A DNA stretch of 64,000 nt from positions 1,178,001-1,242,000 of the forward strand of contig JACAAK010000014.1 in assembly GCA_025093985.1 (NCBI GenBank), in the 5' to 3' direction. The position numbers and the translations under genes were made by a program. Source of the DNA: Calvatia gigantea. Lineage: Eukaryota; Basidiomycota; Agaricomycetes; Agaricales; Lycoperdaceae. The notes under the pieces are model-generated. The model did not search any database, was not told the DNA's origin, and was given only the letters and a program-made list of their open reading frames with translations. Within the stretch, counting starts at the first letter, position 1. Each line of letters opens with the position of its first letter. This document shows, one piece after another, positions 9,260-22,295 of this stretch.

Positions 9260-12200
9260 GAGCTGAATTATTAGACACACCGTCTTCTAGATAGTAACCA
9301 CGTACACTTAGAGCCCTTTGTGGAGGTGCAAAGAAATCTGGTAATAATATATAAGGATATGGGCACACAGGATCAAGCCAAGTTTCGCTTGTCGCCTCGT
9401 ATGGCCTTCTAATATTGGTCGAATTAACGTAGCAAATACGGACGCCCACGAATGCATATTGACTGCTCGTTCAAATTTAATTGTATAATTAGGTCACAAT
9501 TCACCGTGGTCTCCCGGGGTGGTAAGCCATCGGACACTCCAGTACCACGAATTCGACTTTATCAAGTCGCTCTTTTTCATGCTGCGCTTGATCGTGGTCC
9601 AAAAGGAAGATCAGACTAAGGGTATCTGATTTGCGTTAAAGTTAAATCCACAGAAGGAAAGGTTCTCTTCACCCGGTAAGCCACACCCACAACTTGATGA
9701 TCTCGCCGTTAGCATCTGGACTAGCTGCACTAGAAGCTCGGGCTCGCCGCTAAGTATTTTTGACCCGGAGCGGTGAACGTAGTTTTGATCGATTGATCCC
9801 AGGAGAGCGGGAGCCAGAATATCAGTATCGGGCCATATCGGCCATATCATATCAGGAGCACCCTGGAAAGCGCCACAGAATGACGTGGGTTGGTATCCCA
9901 TTAACGCGACACCTTTAACAAAATAAGAACCCATGAAACACACCTAGATCGGGCAAGAGGTTCATTAATAGTGGTCTTGACGTCCTTACGATCAGCTACA
10001 AGTTAATCACCTCAAGCAGATGGTGATATGAGCAGGTCGTAAGATCCAGGCACCCACAGTGTCGCCGCGTTACGAGGGTACAACACACGAGGCGCTACAC
10101 ACGAACAAAGTTTGAGCCGATACATTTGGTCGGCGTGAGTAGGCCCCGGCGTCCATCTCGTGTATCCACTCGAACTTTTGATATTGATGATGACCAAGGC
10201 CGTGCACTTTTCTCGGTGCGCTTCCTCAGTTAATTAGGGAGAGATCGACGAAATTCCATTGGTAGAACGAGCTGCCTTATTTCAGTAAGATCAACAGCCC
10301 GAATGATATGTCTCGGATATATAAGACCTGCAAACCCGATCAAGGTTAGTGTCAAGGAAAGATGGGCGGAATCGCCAAATATACGTCCCCGCCCCCCGCT
10401 CGAACTGGTAATCGATCACCGGTCACCCCTTGTCGGACGCCAGTACGGTTGCCCCGCAATATCAGTATCCAATGGACGACAGCTGGGGCGCATCATATAT
10501 TGTACTGATTGATCGATGGTGTAAAAGCCCAAAATATGGAATGAATCCCCTTACCAGCAAGCTCGCTATTTGCCACCCCAAGTCGCGACATCTGCGAGCA
10601 CGGGCCATTGAACAGCCTTCCCGGAGAGCAATGGTTTCACCCGCCCAGATACCTACACCCTGGGTCGACCTCAAGGGTCGAGGGGGGGCTCCTAAGTGAA
10701 CTAATCCGAACCAGGTCCGCACATCACAGCCAAAATCCTCACTTGATTAATTGCCATAAGTAAGCTATCGGGAGCTGTCGGGTTATTGTAAACCATGCTT
10801 GCTCATCACCCTGGCCTGCGAAACTGCGATGTGGTGCCATAACAGAAATCGGGCTCGGATTGAACAGCCCCGACAATGGACCATGTGCACCAGTTTCCGA
10901 AGCACCAACCTTAGGGTCTGTCTGATTGGCTGGGGAAGTCCGGATCGGCTCGTGTGGAGGTCTTCGACAACATCGGAACGCAAGCACGAGATAGACGAAG
11001 ATAGACTTTCCCCGGCGCTTGTTTAGAAGTCCGTTAGCAATCAAGGGACCCAACTAAGTACTGCAGTAGCAGCACCTTTGGTGCGAGTTGGATGCCACTC
11101 GTCGCTTCCAGGGGTTTTTGCTGGCTTTCCAGGTGTTTTTGCCTCGAGGCAGAAGCACGTTCCGAAGCCTGTGTCAGTGTTCTCGTTAATTCCCGCTTGG
11201 TCATCACCAAAACAACCATGGCGTACCCACGCAGTAACCTTCCAATCCCACAGGTCGAGCACCCTCACCGTAGTGATACAAAAATAACCCACTATTTACC
11301 TCCACCTATCAACCAAACCAGATAAGCCTCTCTTCCAAAAATATCCTCAGCACAGGGTCGCAACAACGTCCGATGCCTCAAACAAGTCTTGGGTTGAGGG
11401 GAAGGAGGAGGTGGCAGTTGTGTTCCCGCCCGCTGTGCCTTTTCCAGCTGATCCATGTGTGCTGAGTGTCTATGTATACTCGATGCGGACACCGCATGCG
11501 CATCCCTCGCGTCGGATTCTCGTTCGATAGCTGACCAGTTATACCACGCCAAGCAAGCCGCGACACCTATTATTGCCCACTGACAGGTAATCGCGCATCT
11601 CCATCCCCGTTTTGCTCAGCATCTTCGAACAGAAGCCCGATTCCCGTCCGTGACGGAATATTTGTGGTTGATGCGACCCTTCCAGTTCCCATATAAGTAA
11701 CCCACCTCTACCACGTAAAGCCAGGTGGGTAATTAGCCGCCCAGCGTTAACTCGGAGCCAGGAGCCAGGAAACTTGAAACTGATGGGGAGGGAATATTTC
11801 AGGACGTAGCGTTATTGACCTTACACTGCACATAGCTGGGAAAGACGAAATCTTCCCCTTGTCGTTGCTCGGGACGCTGCAAGTTTTCACATATCTACAG
11901 ATACCTCTCTCTCACTTGTTTTATCACTACATGATTAATGAACGTGTGTCAGTATGGTAAAAATAACACCCAATTGGTGGTTCTGATGAGTCTTATGAGC
12001 AATAAGTGCATCTCATTGGATCCAGCACCGATGTTAACTGGCGGGCAACTTCTTTCCTTCCTTCCTCACCAGTACAGACTCCAGATCGTCGTGTTCCGCG
12101 GACGTCAGCGTCAGCGCTCGGTATGATATCAAGCGCGTTTGAGGGGTGACGTGATCCCCAACGACAGGAGTATGTGGGGAGGCCCACTCAAAAGGATGAT

Positions 12201-13219
12201 AGCATCCACATATGATATGTTACTCTCACATTGAGGCCGATCAGCCAATCGTATTTCAATCGATGTCAGTTTGAATCCTCGTATGCCATAAGCGTACAAG
12301 AGTCTATGTACATTGTAAATCCTAACGAGATCGACTCGAGGGGGAAGTCAAAGAAAAAAAAGGTTAAGCAACACCATAATTATGTCACAAGAGAAAACTG
12401 AGAAAAGCAGACAACTAGTGTTACGTTTGTATTGTACGTTACTTTCTGATTTGGCAAGGGTTTGAGACGATCTCCAAAATGCTGGGAAATCGAGATGAAA
12501 AAAAGTATGCAAGATAAGATGGCACGAAAAGATGGAGAGGCAGTAGATGGCGGAGAGGAGGGTGGTCGAAAGGAAAACTAAATAACTCTACACAAAAATA
12601 AGTTGATCAGAATACTTGAGCCCAAGCTCGAGTAATTCTCCAGGGGGGTTGTTTTTTTCTCGCGTTTGGCCTCTCGACTTTGGTTTTGTTGGTCGCTCTC
12701 GAAGGTCGCGATGACCACGAGCCCGCCTGCAGTTGCTAAGCTTGACCCAAGCGTGGTGACGCGCCGATTCGTGCACATGTACGCATGCATCCGTGACCAC
12801 CAACGTGAGTGAGGAAGATCGGTTGAACGATAAGGATGCCGATAATTCGCCTCGATCAGGAATGCAGGTCGTCTTTCCTGTACCACCACCACCAGAGTCC
12901 TAAGACGCCAGCAAGGGTCGGTATCCCACAGGTTTCCGCGTCTGGAGTGCGGAAGAAGACGAAGATGAAAGCAAAAACACGCAATAGATGTAAAAAAAAA
13001 AAAAGAAACAAAATCAAGCAAAAAAATTACAAGATAGAGGTGGGGGGATCCGACAGTAGATTGTACAAGGAGCAGAGTACAGTAAACCAGGGGAAAAAAC
13101 CGCAGGGGAGGACTAAGACAACAAATACTAGAGAAAAAAATATCCGGAGGGAGGAGGGAACACAAGCAAAACATGGAAGAGAACAAATTAAACGATAAGA
13201 TACTTTTTCGGACGCACTT
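9260..13219. other. About 4 kb without a secure gene
   Basis: No known family is visible on either strand. The longest open frames (for example 10739-11053 minus and 9611-9943 minus) have no recognisable motifs or consistent splice sites. A minus-strand stretch at about 11292-11580 reads VAACLAWYNWSAIERE and then a charged, Pro-rich tail ending at 11292. It could be a small single-membrane-span protein but cannot be supported further. The part from about 12300 to 13219 is A/T-run-rich and is probably the 3' untranslated region of the zinc-finger gene; its long minus-strand frame (12578-13186) is low-complexity. Confidence 0.5.
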
Positions 13220-15884
13220 CTACACGGTTGTGCCTTCTTTCGCCTCCTGTGCCTGTTGCTGGTGTTGTTGCATCTGGGCCGCGTATTCTCTATACTGCTC
13301 CTTCAACTGTTGGTGGAACGCCACGAGTTGTGCCTGGGAATAGCCACCATTCTGCATTCCCATCAACGAACTCATGTTGCTGTGATTCGACCCAACAGCG
13401 CCACCAACGTTCACCCCGGACATGCCAAGGTACGCGCTGCCAGAAGCACCTCCGAAGTAACCGGTCTGTTGTTGATATACTGTTGTACCGGCCGATGCCA
13501 TGGGAGAAGGGCTTGCCTGCTGACTAGGGGGAGAACTGGCGGACGAAACGGAGGGAGAAGGCGTCGAATTCGATCGCGAAACGATCGAAGGGGTCGAGGA
13601 TGCATAACAAGCATACCCGTAGGGATTCTGGTGCTGAGACGAAGTAGGATACTGCAAGTAATACAAATCAGGATATACTCTGTTCAAGAACGTGGGGACG
13701 GGACCCACCTGGCCAGTGTATACCGTAGGGGACGGCTGCTGCTGCTGTACCTGCCCTTGCTGCGAAGCTAGCGAGATCGACACAGGCGTTCACGTGAATT
13801 TGCGTAGGGTTCACCTGAGCGACGGGGGACGGTTGTTGTGGTTGGTCACACACGGTGACCGGCACCACGACGGATGTATTTGAATTGACTCCGCCCTGAA
13901 CCTGTTGTGGCCTAATCACCAATCGCTTCTTGGCCTCCTGATCCTCCGCTGTGGCGTACGGGCTCTGTGGCTGCGGGTTCTGCACTTGGGAACTATGAGC
14001 GTTGCTATGATGACCGCCCCTTTTCGCCCCTTGGAGACACTCATGCTGGCCGCCAGCAAGTAAGGCCAATCCTTGTGCGCCATGTTCACCAGGAATGCTG
14101 GTAGTGGTAACGGAGACCGTTCATATTCTTATACCGCCGTTGGCAGTCGCCAACGCCACAAGCGAAAGGCCGTAGTCTCTTCTCGGCCTCCCTTTCGACC
14201 TCCCGGAGATCCATCTCAGTGATACCGTACTCTGCAGCCAACTCGGTTGTCGGGGTCGCCGGACCACTTGTGTTGGGAGTACTCAGGGCAGTCGAAAGTC
14301 GCCCAAGAGTATAATCTCTCTCCCTTTCCCTCTCCCTCTCGCGTTTCTTCCGCTCCAACAGATCTTTGACATGCTCTAGGTCTTTTGGTGGGGCGAAATT
14401 GCAACTACCATGAGTCATATGGTACTTCAATCCGTTCGCTTGTTTGTAGCTCTTGTTACAATTGGGTTTAGGGCATTTGAACGGCTTGCTCAGGAGAAGA
14501 GAGGGGCTAGCGGTGGATGAAGTGCGGGAAAGCGGGGAAGGTCTAGATGAAGATGTAGAGATAGGTGTCGTAGGCATGGAAGCACTCTGAGACAGGAGAG
14601 CCTGCTGTTGACGGGCATGACGAGCCTGGGCAACAGGATGGGCATAGCCATTAGGACTGGGAACCCGAGAGCCTCCAGGTGTACTTGCTGGAGTGGCTGT
14701 TCTGCCTCCCGATAACAGCAAAGCAGGAGGAACACACCCTGGCTGTTGGTGGCCCCCGCTTGTGGGTTGTTGCCAAGAGTTTACCGGCAAGCTGGTTACC
14801 ATGCTTGCCTCGTCGGCAGGTGCGGCATTGAATTGGGCACCAGGGAGACCGGAGGAGTAGTCCTGGGAGAAGCGGGCGTAGGAGTTGAAGGCATCTTCGG
14901 GGTTGGTAAGGATATGAGGCGATGGGGCGTGAGCGCGGGAAAAAGCGGAGGCGCCACCAAGATTAAGGCTTAAGTTGGGGCGGAGAGTGGAAACAGGAGA
15001 AGATACACGAGTTGGCGCGGCTGTTTTTGAGCGGGGTGACGGAGGTTGAGAAGAAGCTGGAGTGATATGATGGGAGCGGAAGGCGTGGGGAGAAGGCCAT
15101 GCAGAAAGTGGGGTAGAGATAGGTGTATCTGGAGGACTAGGTGCACCCGACGAGGGAGAGGAATGGCAAGTGGTAATTGGGGGTGCAAGAGATGACGCGT
15201 TGTTATCAAGGTCGAGCTCCAGTTCCATATCATCAGGGTCAAAGGCCGCGGCTGAGGTTTCGGACGAAACGGGTGGGGAGACAGGATTTGCGATGGGATT
15301 GAAGGGGATCTGCACCTGTGGGTTCTGGGCATCGCCATTTACAAGGACTATATGGACAGTTTCAAAATGCTCAAGGAGAGCGTGGAGGTCGTTGAGATGG
15401 AGACCGCAACAAGGTGTAATTACGGCACTGGGGGGAGAAAGAACTCAGTGATGAGTAAGAAGGTGGTAAAGAGGCGAACATACCAATTCACCCTCACGGT
15501 CGAAGAGATTGAGGGCGTTGAGTATTGAGTCACGGTTCTCGAGGGAGGACGAAGGCGTGCGACCGTAGCGCATCTCGTTCGCACTGGAAGCGAGAGTCAG
15601 GGCGATAATGGTTGAAGACGAATGAGAACGTACTCTATGGACCCTTGGAATGACGGTTCTGGGATGCGGTGGGTGAATGAACCAGCGTTAAATGAGGAAG
15701 CACGCCACGATATAGGAGAACCGAGGAAGTGACGGGTGTAAGAAGCAGGGTTAAAGGGACTACTTGAGCTTGTGTATGAGCCATCGGCCATCTGGTAGTC
15801 GACATAGGAGCCAGAGTGGTTGGCATGTACGACGGGGAGGGCGATAGGCTGGGACGTCGAGGACGTTGAAGACGTTGAGGCCAT
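13220..15884 (-). CDS. SFP1-like C2H2 zinc-finger transcription factor
   Basis: Nuclear DNA-binding regulator resembling the yeast Sfp1 / split C2H2 family, whose known roles include growth and ribosomal-gene control. Start ATG at 15884 (MASTSSTSSTSQPIALPVV). After two introns comes a first Cys/His block, PCCGLHLNDLHALLEHFETV. A long Ser/Thr/Pro-rich region with an acidic stretch (DPDDMELELDLDN) follows. The two fingers are FKCPKPNCNKSYKQANGLKY(H) and, after a basic linker rich in RE repeats, RPFACGVGDCQRRYKNMNGL. The C-terminus is Gln/Ser-rich and ends at 13220. A 56-base intron (..GCTCAG|GTGAAC .. TTCGCAG|CAAGGG..) joins the last two exons near 13760-13815. At 14091 the frame jumps right after finger 2, by either a one-base indel or a 70-base intron (about 14019-14088). 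Confidence 0.8.
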
Positions 15885-18800
15885 CGAAGGATTTGAACAC
15901 TTGGATCAGAAATGCCAAACGGGCTTTCCAACTATATTACTACTTCTCCTCCCTTTGTTTGTGAGTGTTTGCTGTTTGCCCCTGTTGTACGGCCACACTC
16001 GGCCCGCACTCAGTCCAGATCTGTGCTGTGCAGAAACGAGAGTGAACTGGTTCGCAGGGACACGGTTGTTTCCCTGACAATCCACCATTGGCTCAACCCA
16101 GCCCCCTTCCCCCCTGCTTGATCAGCACCCAGCACTGCTCACAATCGTTAACCCGCCTCCACCTCCCCCCCGTTCCGTCTCCACTATCTCTGATCCACCA
16201 CTGCCTCCCAAATCCCCGACACAAACCACACACCTCCTCCACGATGCCCCAAATCATCCTACCGGTTATTCTCACTCGTACTCCCGGTCAACTCTCTGCT
16301 TACTATCAGGCTCGCTTCAACAATATGACGAACTCCAATACGAGGAAGTTGGATCTCTCCGACTTTCACGACCTTCATAACCGAGGGGTGACCAATCGGT
16401 TCGGCCTTGGCCGATAGAACGCTTCATAGTTCAAACGCGATAATTGCGATCTCCCGTCCTTTCCGTCCATCGGTCATCAACCCGTCAACGCATCAATATC
16501 GACAATCCCTCACACACGGACGGGATAGAAAGATGATCCGTCGAGACCTCTATCTCTCTTCAACGCCTACGTGTACAGGACGTCTTCATACGTACTGGAT
16601 CCCTGAGAAACCGCAAAGCACCGACCAACCTTCCAAGCCGGCTTCACAATTCCTCGACGTTCCTACATTACTAACGTCGCTTGACATGGCTAGTCGAAAA
16701 AATATAACCAAATGATTCAAACTTGACTCGGTCAGTTCCCAGATAAGCCGCGTGTCTCCGCTTTGGAACACGGACAGACAACCGTAAACTCCAATCAAAC
16801 TCCAAGTTCGCTGAGGTTCTCTAACTCCGGACGTGGGCACTAATCCCTTAATCACTTCTCTCGCACACTTCCTTCCAAAATTCCGAAACCGATGGAGCCC
16901 CTCCTTGACATCTTCCTTCGGACACTTCCACCGCAAGCTTGGAAATATTTTCATGGAGCCTTTCCCATCACGCACTCCTCGCAATTTACGGTTGTGCGAC
17001 CACTCGGTGCTGCGCTTGGGATGATGATGATGGCCGACGCCTTGAATACTACTAGTACTCATCAATCAAAGTTGACGATCATCTTGGACAAAATCGTGTA
17101 CCTCGTATACCAAACGCAAACGCCACAAGATCCGGACCCAACACGCATCTCCTCCCTCGTGGTCCCTGACCCGACAAGGGAGAGAACTCCCCAGAAACTG
17201 GCCGCCACCCCACAAATGTCAAGACTCGTGTTTCTTCGTTAGAAAGCCGACAACCCCAGCGAGTAAGACTCAAAGCAGAAGGTCTCTGTGACGCCCCCCG
17301 ACTTCTCTTCCCAGCACCAAACGGGAAGTTTATGCAACTCTCTTGCAACGTGGTCATTGATAACTCCCAAAGAGATATATTTACATCCTTCTTAGAATGG
17401 GATAGTCGATACCTTGCTTACATTCATGGAATATAAAAAGTTGACGCACTCATGTGATTGGCGGGATTCACGATATGTTTCAAAGTTTCAAGTAGCTCAA
17501 TTCCCACCTTATTCAGAAAGCTGCCGACAAGGGGTTTACGTATACAGCGTAAGCTTGTCGACATCGAAATGACAAAAGATGTCTGTAAGAACATCATTCC
17601 TCTGACTCTCATCGACTTGGCATTTACGGTCAACCACATGAACAGGAATAAATGCATAGTCAGGTCCAGGGTGCTCATAGGGTATACTGAACAATTGACC
17701 CCCCACCCACCCCTCCCCTCCGTACAGGCACGAAAATGAAGAGATATGTCCGTGAACTTCCCTAGGGAGGTAAACCGAAAGAGGAATAGCGTCGAAGTAA
17801 GTATGCCCAAACGATCTGATCCACGGTTATCAGATCAGAAGGAAGACCAAAAACGTCCGCGATATTCCTTGCACCCACCCCCATCCAAACGCAACGAGAG
17901 ATATAGAAAGTGGGGAGAGAGAGGTGAAACCGAGGACGCTCGTGTGAGGAGAACAACCTTCAATCCGGAAATTAGCTTGTAGAAGAGTGACGAACAGACC
18001 AATCCCGTCGCTGCCACCAGTTCAGGCTTCTGATTCTATTTCATGAACGACTTTTTAATGATATCTGTGGGGAATGTCTAACGAAGTTTTCCACTAGTAC
18101 AAAAGATTGGGGAAATACTGTCAACTGTAGACAGATGGGTTCTCTTTCAAGCAAACCCTCAATATTGGTTGTCTTGTCGGGGCTTCCATTCTCGGATGTA
18201 TCATGCGATGTCTCCTTGCACCGCTTTGAATACTTATTCCCTCCCTGGGTTAGTGTAGTCGGGCCAGTCCTCCGACTAGTCGTAGATTTATGAAATTTTG
18301 GTTTCTTCTGTTTTGATTTCGTATGTGAAAGCGAAATGTGATCGGCTGGAGAAAAGGGGGAAGTATTGGAGTTGATAATGAACCTGGACAAGTTGACAGC
18401 AGCAATGACTACCTGCCCTATTCTTAGAAAAATTGGGGAAGATGTAGATGTAGGCTAAGAAAAGAACATTTGGTGTTCGCCGTTGCTCTCACCAATCATT
18501 ATCTGTGAGCGTCAGCAGTTGAAGGTCTCGAAGGAGCAAATGATACGTTTTGAAATTTTGAATACAATTTCATGATCCTAATGTTCGCGACTTCTCCTCG
18601 GCTGGAAGTACTGGAGTGAACCTGAGTCGGATTGTGTAAAAGAGTAACGAACCGGTCGTGGACCTTTTTTTGTTGTATACAGTACGCAGACGCAAGGTCT
18701 CAGCTCCAACTTGTGAGAGCTTGTCGTCATTAGCTATCCACGTGTGCTGGAGTGGATTGTAAACTCAAAATTGAAAGCATCCTCTCCGAGGAAATCCAAG

Positions 18801-21800
18801 ACTGGATAACAGAGGCAATTACCCGGCTCATTAGGATGAACATGTTCACTGAGCCTGAAGTTCATGCCGGTTCTGCAGGGTTGTAATGATCGTATCCTGC
18901 CACAAGGCCCGCTTCGGGTAACGAACCTGCGTACGCAATACGGGTCACCTGGGCACAATTTAGCGAGATGGGTGGAAGTCGGGCTCGTAGCTCCAGTCGG
19001 AGGAACAGTCTCACAGAAATAGCATTTTTGTTCCATTGTCGACCAGTTTTCTGTTGTGAGATGAGGTTCGGTTAACGAGAGAACTGCTATTCGATTCCGC
19101 TCTCCAGCGCTCCATGATCTCCAAGATACAAATTTTTTCACAGTGGTTATGTTCAGACAGGTGGCGTGCTCAATGAAAGAATGGCACCCACAATCGTCCA
19201 CATCTTTAAATTCTTGCTAAGTATCTTGGTAATAACTTTTAGTAAAAGATACGAGATCCACCTAATACCAAGTGATAAATACCATCATGAACCAGGATCA
19301 CTTTCCCTTCCAAATTCCATTGATCGCAGTTCATCCAAGTATAGCTGAGTATCCTTAAGTATCCTAAAGGGCTGGACATTAAATCTTGATTACCGAATCC
19401 CAAGCATCCAGCTACAGCACCGCGCGGTCATTGACTAACAGTGGGTCACTTTTCCCCAGCGAATGGAGGGCGATTGGCGGCGACATGGTGGCATTACCGT
19501 CGGAATGCGCAATCGGCTCTGCTGGGCCGTTGGTTTGGCTGGCTGTGCGATGTCGGAATTCAAATTTGACAAGGAAGGCCAAAGGAAATGCATGTTGGAC
19601 AGCTCGCAGAGGAAAGAAGGAGCTGCGATAAGTCGGTGGTCAGAGGCTTTCGTAAAACCACCGCGCTTCTTTGATATATTAAAACATAGGGAAATTACAG
19701 GTTTGAGGCTTCAGCAGCTACAAGGTTCAGCGAGCGACTGTGCCGTACTTGGACATGTCGGCACACACGCACTCCGACGGCAACTTCCTCAGTGGGTCAC
19801 TGGGCTGAGGTTGCAGAAAGCGAAGGGCGAATAGAACGCTCCGAAGAACCAGAAATAGTTAGCCACGAATGCGAACTTCGCCCCCGGTTCTTGGGAGCCC
19901 ACCCACATCAACTCACCCCAAAATGTTCAACTTCGTATTCAATGGGTCAAGCGCGGATCGCAAGTTGTGCACTATGTCTGACCACTATAATTTGACGTGT
20001 GTCTGATTTCTCTCCACCCTCACTCGCAGCAACACTGCCCCAGACAATGTCAATGATGTGATCTTCCTCAAGAGGCCTGAAAGAAAGGTAACCTGCGGAT
20101 TGGCTACTCTAGGTATTGCCTTGCCATAAGATCAGAATTCGTGGTTTCCTGAAGGAGCTGAAGCTTCTAAGCTTGAAGCCACCTTGTAGCCATTCCAAAC
20201 TCCTTAGGACTTAATGCTCGTCCCTTCCAATACCAAGGCTGGCCCGGGATTAGATTTCAAATTAGGGGCCTATTATATCAAATGCTGGACTTGTTCTGGG
20301 GGTGACCTCCTCCAAAGTGCAGGTCTCTCAGGCTGAATCGGTGCACTCACATGTCAACGGGTAAGAGAAGAGGAATTTCCAGAAATCAAAGTGCGACCCC
20401 ATGTAGCAATCCTCTTTTCGACTTTTGTGGCAGAAATATGGAATTCCTTTTCTGATGATGTCATGTCCTGAATACAAATTCTCACTTCTTGATTGATCTC
20501 GCCCACACGTGTTTGGGCTAGTCGAATTAGGGTTAGCACTTGGTGGGATTTGTGATGCATGTGAGGGGTGAAGGAAATGGGGCGCTGAAACCAGCGGCCG
20601 TGCGCTTACTTCAAACGTCAAGGACCGTAGCTTACTCTCATCTCATTTTTCTTCCTGTCCTCTACGGTGGTATTGGTTACAGCCAGAGCTAGATATAGGC
20701 CGGCGGCACCTTGTTCGCAAGGTTGGAACCTCGTATTGAGTTAACGCCTTAAGTCTGCGCTCTTAGATTACCCCAAGTAATTACAATTTTCGGAAGGAGG
20801 GGCCCTAGTTTGGGTCGTGCTGTTCGCTCGAATCTACTTAGGTTGGGTATTCTGGGGTGGGTCCTGAAATGACTATTGAGTGGGACCAGAGTCCCATGGC
20901 TCGGTGTCCCAAAACCAGCGAGAGGATGACTTGGGACTAGTTCACGACCGCTGACCGGTCGTCTCATTGCGAGTTCTGGTATAGCTGAATCCGAACCCCT
21001 CGGATTCACTTCAGCCTGGGTTATGTTGACGGTTAATTAAGATTATTGCGTTGGCCTTGCATAATCGCAGCACCCTCGATGGATGATCTAACACAACTTC
21101 AATCCATCCAAATGAGATACCCTCTAGCCTTCGATACGAGTGATGATATAGGCAGCGCCAACTAGATTTCAAGAGATCTCAAGTGTCGTCGACGAAATGA
21201 TCCTCGGGATTTGCGCTTTGAAAATTCATCTACACTCCAGCAACCGCTGAGTGGGCTTGATGGTTATCATTTATTTCACGAAAGGCATTATCCTCTACGT
21301 TCCCAACGCTCCAACTTCAGTCCCTGGTGTCATCGATGACTGCACTGAACCATGTGGATCGTCTTCTGAACTTCATTCAGAACGACCGGACTTCGTAAAC
21401 TAAACCATTTGGGGCTTTCTTGATCTACGCACTGAATTGCAATCGCTGCACAACAATTAGAATCATTTCGTAAGGGTCCAGAAGTGAAATCACGAAGACG
21501 GGGATAGAAGCGTTTTATGAACGGCATCCGAACTGCTGCTGGCTTCGACGAGATGCTTGGGTATGTGATACCTTTTATATTTCCTCTTTTGTCAGGAAAT
21601 ACCCTTGTACTTCAAGAAGGCAGAAGGCAGAGCGCAAATGAGATAGACGCGAGGATCCGTCCAATGAAATTGGCTTTATATTCACCATCGTCATTGCTAA
21701 GCACTGATATGTGCGCTAATACGTTGATAAGCGCATCAAGGTACTTCCGAGGTGAAATTGAGGCTTGAAGAAGCAGGAGTCAACCAATATCAGCTTCATT

Positions 21801-22295
21801 AACTAGAAGTCCGACAGCTTAGGGTTCGCAGAATTAACTGGCGTTATGAATGGTAACGAAACGCGCACTACTACCTGTCTTGTTGGTATGTTTTGCAAAC
21901 CAGACATCTACAGTTGCCACAGTGGTTGTCCCTCATGCCCAGCGCAAATGAAATTTCCGGTGAAGCGTGGTCTTTTCTTGCTATTCACAAATTTCATAGT
22001 CCCAGGGGTGGGCTCACAACTTCCTGGAGGAACTAAATGCCGCGGATGATGAGCCGCTTTTAGTTTTTGACCAGAGCTCTTCAGGCAGTTCCGGATCGAG
22101 TACATGGACCTGGCAAGTTACGGAATCTGGTGTCATTTCAGCCCCTTCTGCCACTAGTCAACTCGACCCGGCCTCAAGTCATAAGATATGAAAGTCTGTT
22201 GAAGACAGATCGCTGAATAAAGTGAACCAGTTTTGATATTCATTTCATTTCTTGTCTGTCCTTCGTTACAAGGCAATTCGGTGAAGTCACGAATG
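15885..22295. other. About 6.4 kb without a supported gene
   Basis: The first few hundred bases are the promoter side of the zinc-finger gene, with CT-rich stretches (16090-16240). Open frames at 16244-16417 (+), 16892-17242 (+), 18734-19201 (-) and 19386-19834 (+) have no recognisable domain, no convincing intron pattern and no start context I can defend. I see no transposon ends, long repeats or RNA genes. It may be old, eroded repeat sequence or hold species-specific genes. Confidence 0.5.

Noticed and set aside
12578..13186. 202-codon minus-strand frame rich in Phe, Leu, Ser
   Set aside because: Low-complexity translation of A/T-run-rich DNA downstream of the zinc-finger stop; no domain, likely untranslated region.
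13256..13771. 171-codon plus-strand frame
   Set aside because: Antisense shadow of the Gln-rich C-terminal exons of the zinc-finger gene.
18734..19201. 155-codon minus-strand frame with several Cys
   Set aside because: No signal peptide, no family, no splice support; treated as chance.
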